A DNA stretch of 24,688 nucleotides from Didymodactylos carnosus (Eukaryota > Rotifera > Eurotatoria > Philodinida > Philodinidae): contig CAJNOQ010002371.1 in NCBI GenBank assembly GCA_905250885.1, forward strand, positions 1 to 24,688, given 5' to 3'. The notes below the pieces were generated by a model. The model did not search any database, was not told the origin of the DNA, and saw only the letters and a program-made list of their open reading frames with translations. The position numbers and the translations under genes are program-made. Shown piece after piece: positions 18,861 to 24,688 of the stretch; the first letter of the stretch is position 1, and each line of letters begins with the position of its first letter.

Positions 18861-21032
18861 GTTGATTAATGCTTCTCGAATGCATTTGAATTATTGTGTT
18901 AGCGTAATACGGTTCTAGTCAAAATGTGAGAGAAAATCTATTAAGCTACATGTTTTTTATCGTTCATTGTAATCTTAGTTGATTAAATCTAGTGATTCAA
19001 TAGTACATCTTCGTTTTTCCCACTTTTATCATTCTCTGATATCTAATAAGCAAAATATGGTAACTTGTAGAAATGTTTAAAAGGTTTTGGTGATAGTAGT
19101 TTAAAATGTGTTTTAAGTCATCTGTGTATGATCTAAGCTCTGTCCTGTCAGAATACAAGAACACAACGGCAAAACTTCATTATAATATTTTTAAACTATT
19201 TTGTCCTGTCTGAAAAGATTGATTAAATAAAGAATTATAATTCATTATTAATTTCCCAAAGATCGACTCAATACGTCTGGTGCAAGTAAAATCGAGTTTT
19301 TAAGCTATCTTATAATGTGGTGAAGTTCATCGTATTGTTTTATCGTTCTTTTTAATTTCATTATTAGAAACGAACTTTCTAACGTGAAGCATCAGATAGA
19401 GTAACGCTCGTTCAGGATCTCACTAAACTCAAATGGATTGAGTTGTTTTGAAGAATGATGTGGTTGGGTTGGTTCCGTTCAGACGCTTGTCACTTGTGTC
19501 TTTGCGTTCTCGTGTTTTTTTCTTGCTATTCCTGGAAAATTATACATTTTTATGGTAATAATAAATCCAGTGTCAGCTTGTTTAGTCGAATATGAGCAAC
19601 AACATAAGTTCAACGATTATCCTCCTAGATCTCTTTTTGTTTTCCTTCTGGCCATGTATTTTCTTAAACGCTAACGACTGTTTATGTACAACGGATCCTG
19701 CAAAACCTTTTGCTCTCAAAGGTAGCTGATAACGTCCAGCATTCAGAAGACTAAGTGTATCTCAACCACGAAAGATTAAAACAAGAATTATACTTGATGT
19801 AAGTTTGCAGTTGACTAGTACCCCAAATTATGTATTTTAATTCGTATTCGTACAAAATCTGATTTTTCGATAATTTAACTTCTAGAATGAATTTTTTTAT
19901 TTCAAATATATACATGGTGTATCTTACGCCGAATATCGCTGTCTCGAAGGAGAAGTGAATGAAAATATTGTTTGTTTAGTGCAAATTAGAATAGAAAAAA
20001 AATAAAAACAATTTTATTTTTCCTCTTAATGTTAGAAAAGCAAGAAATAACATCATCTATGTAATCAATAACATTTAAAAAGCTCATACTTTTTTTGTAA
20101 TAGTATAATAAAATCTTAAACATTCTTAATTTATTATACTTATGCGGTTACAAAAGAAAAGAAAAAACTTTTTAAAAGTTATTATTTATTTTGTTAACAG
20201 ACGTTTTCTACTTTATTAATCATACTGGAAAAAATCTTATACTAGACTTCATTTCATAACAAATTACACTGACGTACGCACGCTCATACTCATCTATTTG
20301 TTTTTAGGCAACTAAAGGATAATTGACCTTCTGATAAGTACAAACTCTCTATTTGATTAGTTCTATTTAGAAGATAGTAAAACCTACTAATCGTCGTATA
20401 TCTAACAAAATAATCGATTAAAAACAGTTTTCGAAACATTTTTAGACACTTTTCAACTATTTGTAACATAGGAATCTACAATCAGTCTCTGAATTAGTCA
20501 AAGACCATTATTCAAATGCGAAAACTTCTTAAATAAAGACTAAAGATAAAAATATGCCAACATTTTTTCAAATAAATCACAAAATACATCAAGGAACATG
20601 TCAGAAATATTAATAATGGAGCATTAGCTACTTATTTTAGATTAGTTGATTTTTTTTTATTAGCACCTGTTATAAAGAGTATTGGCTGTTTTTTTCATTA
20701 TAAAAATGACAAAACATTTTTTGATAAATTTTTTGGCCAATGTAAGATGAGACAGACTCCTTATATCTCAAACTCTATGAATGTAGTGTGATACACTTCA
20801 GTGATCACTTTAACAATTATAACAGGTGATATATATTACATCAGTCAAGAAATTTGTAAAGAGTATCTTCTCTATTGAGGAAGTACCGAAATTAATTAAG
20901 ATGCCTCATGCAAATTTGCCGAGACGTTTGATCGTACCTGCCAAGAAAGATGTCTGTCTATTGAAATAATATATAATAAACATGCAAAAGATTGAATCAA
21001 AAATGCAATGACCTTCATTTGAGATTACGATA
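18861..21032. other. AT-rich stretch with no recognisable gene
   Basis: No gene is supported. A 20-base word at 19759-19778 is the exact reverse complement of 8107-8126 inside the 7839-8626 element, so a fragment of a shared repeat may lie around 19700-19790. Confidence 0.5.
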
Positions 21033-21078
21033 ATCTCTCGCTCTCTCTCTCTCTTTCTCTCTTTTTTCTCTCTCTCTT
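21033..21078. repeat. CT-rich microsatellite
   Basis: An interrupted (CT)n/(TC)n run with short T insertions. The reverse-strand frame across it is Glu/Arg/Lys-rich purely because of the GA repeat. Confidence 0.9.
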
Positions 21079-21280
21079 TGTAATCGACAAACAAAAAAAT
21101 AAACAAAGAGGCCAATAAATGTAGACATTTCATCAAACGAAAAGAAAAAGATGTCTCATAACATCATTAGATTAAAAGCAAAAAACCAAGTTAATTTTCT
21201 CTGCAGGCGTAAAGGCTTTTTTTATTCCAGATTTATTTGAAGATTAGAGTTCTTTCTTCTTTTCCATTCGTTCATTTAGG

Positions 21281-21331
21281 TAATATATATATACATATGT
21301 ATATGTATGTATTACTATTATTATTTATTAC
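21281..21331. repeat. TA/ATG-rich simple repeat
   Basis: An alternating TATATATATACATATGTATATGTATGT tract passes into ATT trinucleotide repeats. Confidence 0.8.
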
Positions 21332-23906
21332 TTCAATAAAGTAATGAAAGAATGGAACAAAAAAATAAATAAAAAAACAATCAAAATCACACACGTCAGG
21401 ATATTTTTTATCTTTTTCTTCTCATTTTGACCTTGTATTAGTATGAAATAGCGACTTTCATTGATCAATATACACACATTGAAATAATTACCGTAAATAA
21501 CCTAATAAGAAGAAATAAGAGTATGTTTTGTCTTGATATTTCGATATAAACGTGACCAATCGTTAATTCAAAGAGAGAAGAACATAAATGATTGTACATA
21601 ATTTGCATTAATTGTGCTTTTTGTTTTATTTTTTTGTTTTTTTAACTTTGGTACATGAACAATGTCTAATTGACTAATTGGAGTAATGGTACACGCACAC
21701 ATATATCGAGTACAAAAAGAAAAAAGATTTTTGCATTTCTGATATTTTCTTTCTTATGCAACATAATTACATTAACAAAAAAAAGAAATGAAACTGTACG
21801 AGAACGTAATGTAAATCAGACCATTACAATGAAAAAGTAAATGATAAAATTGGATTTTAAAAACAAAAACAAATAATAGAGTACAATAGTTAAAAGCACT
21901 TTTAAGGAGGTAGTGTAATTACTTCAAATTGAAATCAACTATACTTCATATGTCAAGGATACAATTTATACAGAAATTCTGATCATTCCATAAACATTAG
22001 AGAACTAGAGTTCATTGAGAGATAAATATAGAGTTTATTAGTAGTATGAAGATGATATAATGTTAGAATAATTGTTTGTCCAATTTCTATTGTTAGATGA
22101 GCTTCTGTTTAGCATCTTCTTAAATGAAAAATTAATTTTTGTTAAATTTTTTTTACTCTATATAAGAAATTTCTTAGGTTTTTTTTTTTCTTGCATAGTA
22201 ATTTATCTTACTCCCTATCTTTGATATATATATACACAATTTCACACTCTCATTTTGGTTATGTATTACATTCATCAGACTTGAAATAAACTTTTTTTTT
22301 TTCCTTAAAACAAGGACATCATTTTATCAAACTTTTTTTTCAAGTTTTATAGTGAATATACGTGACGACAAATAGATAACTTATGATAAGAACATATAAA
22401 GGAGTAACGATGACCTTAGAATGAAAATCTGTTCCCATTTTTGTTCCCTCATTTTGACTGGTGTGAACTTTTAGAAAACTGTACATATATACACGTATAA
22501 CTAAATGAAAAAAAATAAGTTGATTTTTGATCATTTAAGAAATCGAAATTGTTTCCAAAAAACTACAAAAATTTTGGTTTTTTTCTGTTTTTTTTGACAT
22601 TATAAGTAAATATCGTTAATCTATATTATGGATAAAACATATAAATATGTCTCGTTTTTTTATCTTATTTTCTATGATGTTAGAGAATAAAGGCTTCTAA
22701 TAGTCGTGTTATCAATGTCGAGACAAATTCATTCAAGTGAAAGTTATGACATTATCATATATACTAATATACATATAACAGAAATAGAAAATAACATAAA
22801 CTTCATACATCATCTCAGAATCTTACTGTCTCAATATTATATTTACTATATAATAATAAAATAGTTAAAATAAGATCTCATTCAAGGTAGTATGTTATTG
22901 ACCATTATAATTATACTTCATCAGTTAGAATAGTTTTATATGATTGATATCTCGTTTTATTTGTTTCTTTACATGTGTTGAAAAAATAAAATGAATGAGA
23001 GTGTTTATACTTGTATTTAGAACACTAATGTATTCGCATCATTTGAAAAAAAATGACAAGGTAAAAAGACTTAATATTCGATTAAAAATTCACAAATAGA
23101 AATAAAAGATTTTTTTTTAATATTCTATTCTACTACTTATTAAACATATTTGTCAATTATTGTTAAAATGATCAGAAATGAAAACATTTGTTTAAAAATA
23201 ACAAAAAAAAAAAATGGATAATAGGTTATTTGATTTTGAGTTTCATCAATTGGTTTTTGTTGGTTTTTTTTTTTTTTTTTTGCTTTTGCCATTACAGATA
23301 TGTATATAACATTTGACATATACAAGATAAACAAAGCCTATTGTTTTTTTTTCTTTTTTCTTCTCTATAGTGAATCTCAAATCAGAAAAGGCACGTATGT
23401 AACATTTTCCATTGAATTATGGAAAAAATTGTGCTTAATAACACACTGTAGATATCGATAACCTCGTGTTTTATTTTTTCTCCTTATTGACTTATTCTTC
23501 AATGAAAGTTTTTTTTTTTTCTATTACAACTACTACTACAACAACAATAGATAATTTGTCTTAATCCATTCTATACAACCACTTTATGTAGATTGTTCTT
23601 TTTGTGGTGTCAAAAAAAAAAGAAAAACTTTTTTTTAATCGACAGACTCTTCTTTTTATATTTTAAAATAAATTCAAGGTGAGACTTTTCTATCTCTAAA
23701 ATAAAACGTTATTTTCTGTTGTTTTTTTCTTTTATAGATTTTTTTTTTTCTTTTTATTTCAGATTTATTGATTTAATGAAGGTATACTCTCATACGTGTT
23801 AACAATTTTATTTTCGTAAATGTGTCTGAAAGATAAGGCAAAGAGAGATATTATTGGTTAGACAAAGATTTAGATTAAATTCCATTATTTTCAAAAGGTA
23901 ACGTCC
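21332..23906. other. Very AT-rich, T-tract-rich region with no gene
   Basis: Runs of 8 to 18 T residues dominate the + strand, the longest being 18 at 23264-23281. No splice-bounded frame is found on either strand. The asymmetry of T over A would suit a long 3' UTR transcribed from the other strand, but no coding exon is in view to support that. Confidence 0.5.
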
Positions 23907-23907
23907 T

Positions 23908-23945
<38 letters not shown>

Positions 23946-23950
23946 ATGTG
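23907..23950. repeat. TG dinucleotide microsatellite
   Basis: A nearly pure (TG)n run of about 20 units with one CA interruption near its right end. The Cys/Val-rich frame across it is a product of the repeat. Confidence 0.95.
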
Positions 23951-24688
23951 TTCTTTTGGTCTGTGGTAACCGCATTATCCTTTTTTCAATTTTTTATTTT
24001 GCCACATTTGGTTCTATGGTCTTCTTTTCTTTTTTTTTTATTTCATTTATTATTTTTTTATTGATATTATTGGGAGAGAAATACAAGACAAAAAATACAA
24101 TTTTGTATATTTTTGAAGAGCTCTTTTTATTGCACATTTACGAGAGAAGAAGGCAACAAAAAAAAATCGTATCTGAATAATCGACGTCTAGTAAAAAGAA
24201 AACATTTTTAAAAACAAATAAAAATATAATACGTATCGAGACGTAGTCTAAATGGAAAAGCGTCAAAATTTTTAATTCGTTCTTCTCTTTCTCTCTCTTC
24301 CTTGTTCCCTTTTTCTCTCGTTAAGAAAAAAATTCATTATTTTTTGCGGTAAATAATATATTAATAAGATAGACATTATTCTCATTTCTTTTTTTAGATT
24401 TTTATTATTAAGGTAGGATTTTCAACAATATAGAGAAGAAGATATGTAGTTTATCTCTTTTTTTTTTTTCTTTATTCTGTATTAACATGTTTTGGAGCTA
24501 AATAGATGAAGTAGAAGGCGGGGTTCATTAGACAAAAACATGCTCGTATGTTTTGAAAGAGTGTCTCTCTCTCTCTCTCTCGCATTCTCTTTAATAGTGA
24601 CAAACATTGAGCCATTGTGAACTTTACTTTTCCCATACGAGATGGTAAGGTGTATAAATTATATCAGAATAGAAGGGAAACGACGATA
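23951..24688. other. Pyrimidine-rich right edge with a CT microsatellite
   Basis: T- and C-rich DNA with a (CT)n run at 24563-24581 and no supported gene. The last 100 bases are slightly more balanced, but too short to call an exon. Confidence 0.5.

Noticed and set aside
21033-24581. CRISPR-like or satellite arrays in the right-hand region
   Set aside because: The repeats are simple CT, TA and TG microsatellites and T runs, with no regular repeat-spacer structure.

Overview
The window looks like nuclear DNA from an AT-rich invertebrate metazoan. Genes are split by GT-AG introns, both recognisable proteins belong to eukaryotic families, and much of the rest is repeats with terminal inverted repeats, homopolymer runs and microsatellites. 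There are no bacterial features such as ribosome binding sites or operons. Strong AT bias, A/T-ending codons and introns ranging from tens of bases to kilobases would fit a rotifer or a similar small invertebrate, but the sequence does not fix the taxon.

Two genes can be supported, both on the + strand. The first (exons 1500-1808 and 2326-2663, perhaps with a 20-base microexon at 1409-1428) encodes the C-terminal part of a protein with two SUMO-like domains, of the NFATC2IP/NIP45-Rad60-Esc2 family. Its N-terminal exons were not found. The second (exons 9302-9641, 13228-13542 and 13746-14122) encodes a complete 343-residue seven-helix PAQR receptor, most like the membrane progestin receptor class, with the metal-site Ser/His/Asp/His/His set intact. 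The two proteins have no evident functional link.

Layout. 1-1400 holds a duplicated 57-base block, a possible tRNA-derived SINE head and a 130-base MITE-like element. 1409-2691 is the SUMO-like gene. 2740-3380 is a GC-richer unclassified block. 4082-4536 is an exact 227-base duplication joined by a single N, probably an assembly artefact. 4537-7838 is featureless AT-rich DNA. 7839-8626 is an inverted-repeat element. 9302-14122 is the PAQR gene, whose 3.6-kb first intron holds a roughly 3.1-kb element with terminal inverted repeats. That element contains a cluster of TTAACGCGTTAA-like palindromes and a nearly perfect 261-base hairpin. 14483-14838 and 17970-18860 are two further inverted-repeat elements. 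14950-15381 is rich in GCGGTA motifs, and 16451-16696 is an unexplained open frame. 18861-24688 is very AT- and pyrimidine-rich with microsatellites and no recognisable gene.

No defined new multi-gene system is visible. The most unusual content is the set of structurally different inverted-repeat elements without any transposase gene, above all the motif-dense element in the PAQR intron. All calls come from reading the sequence by eye, without any database search.
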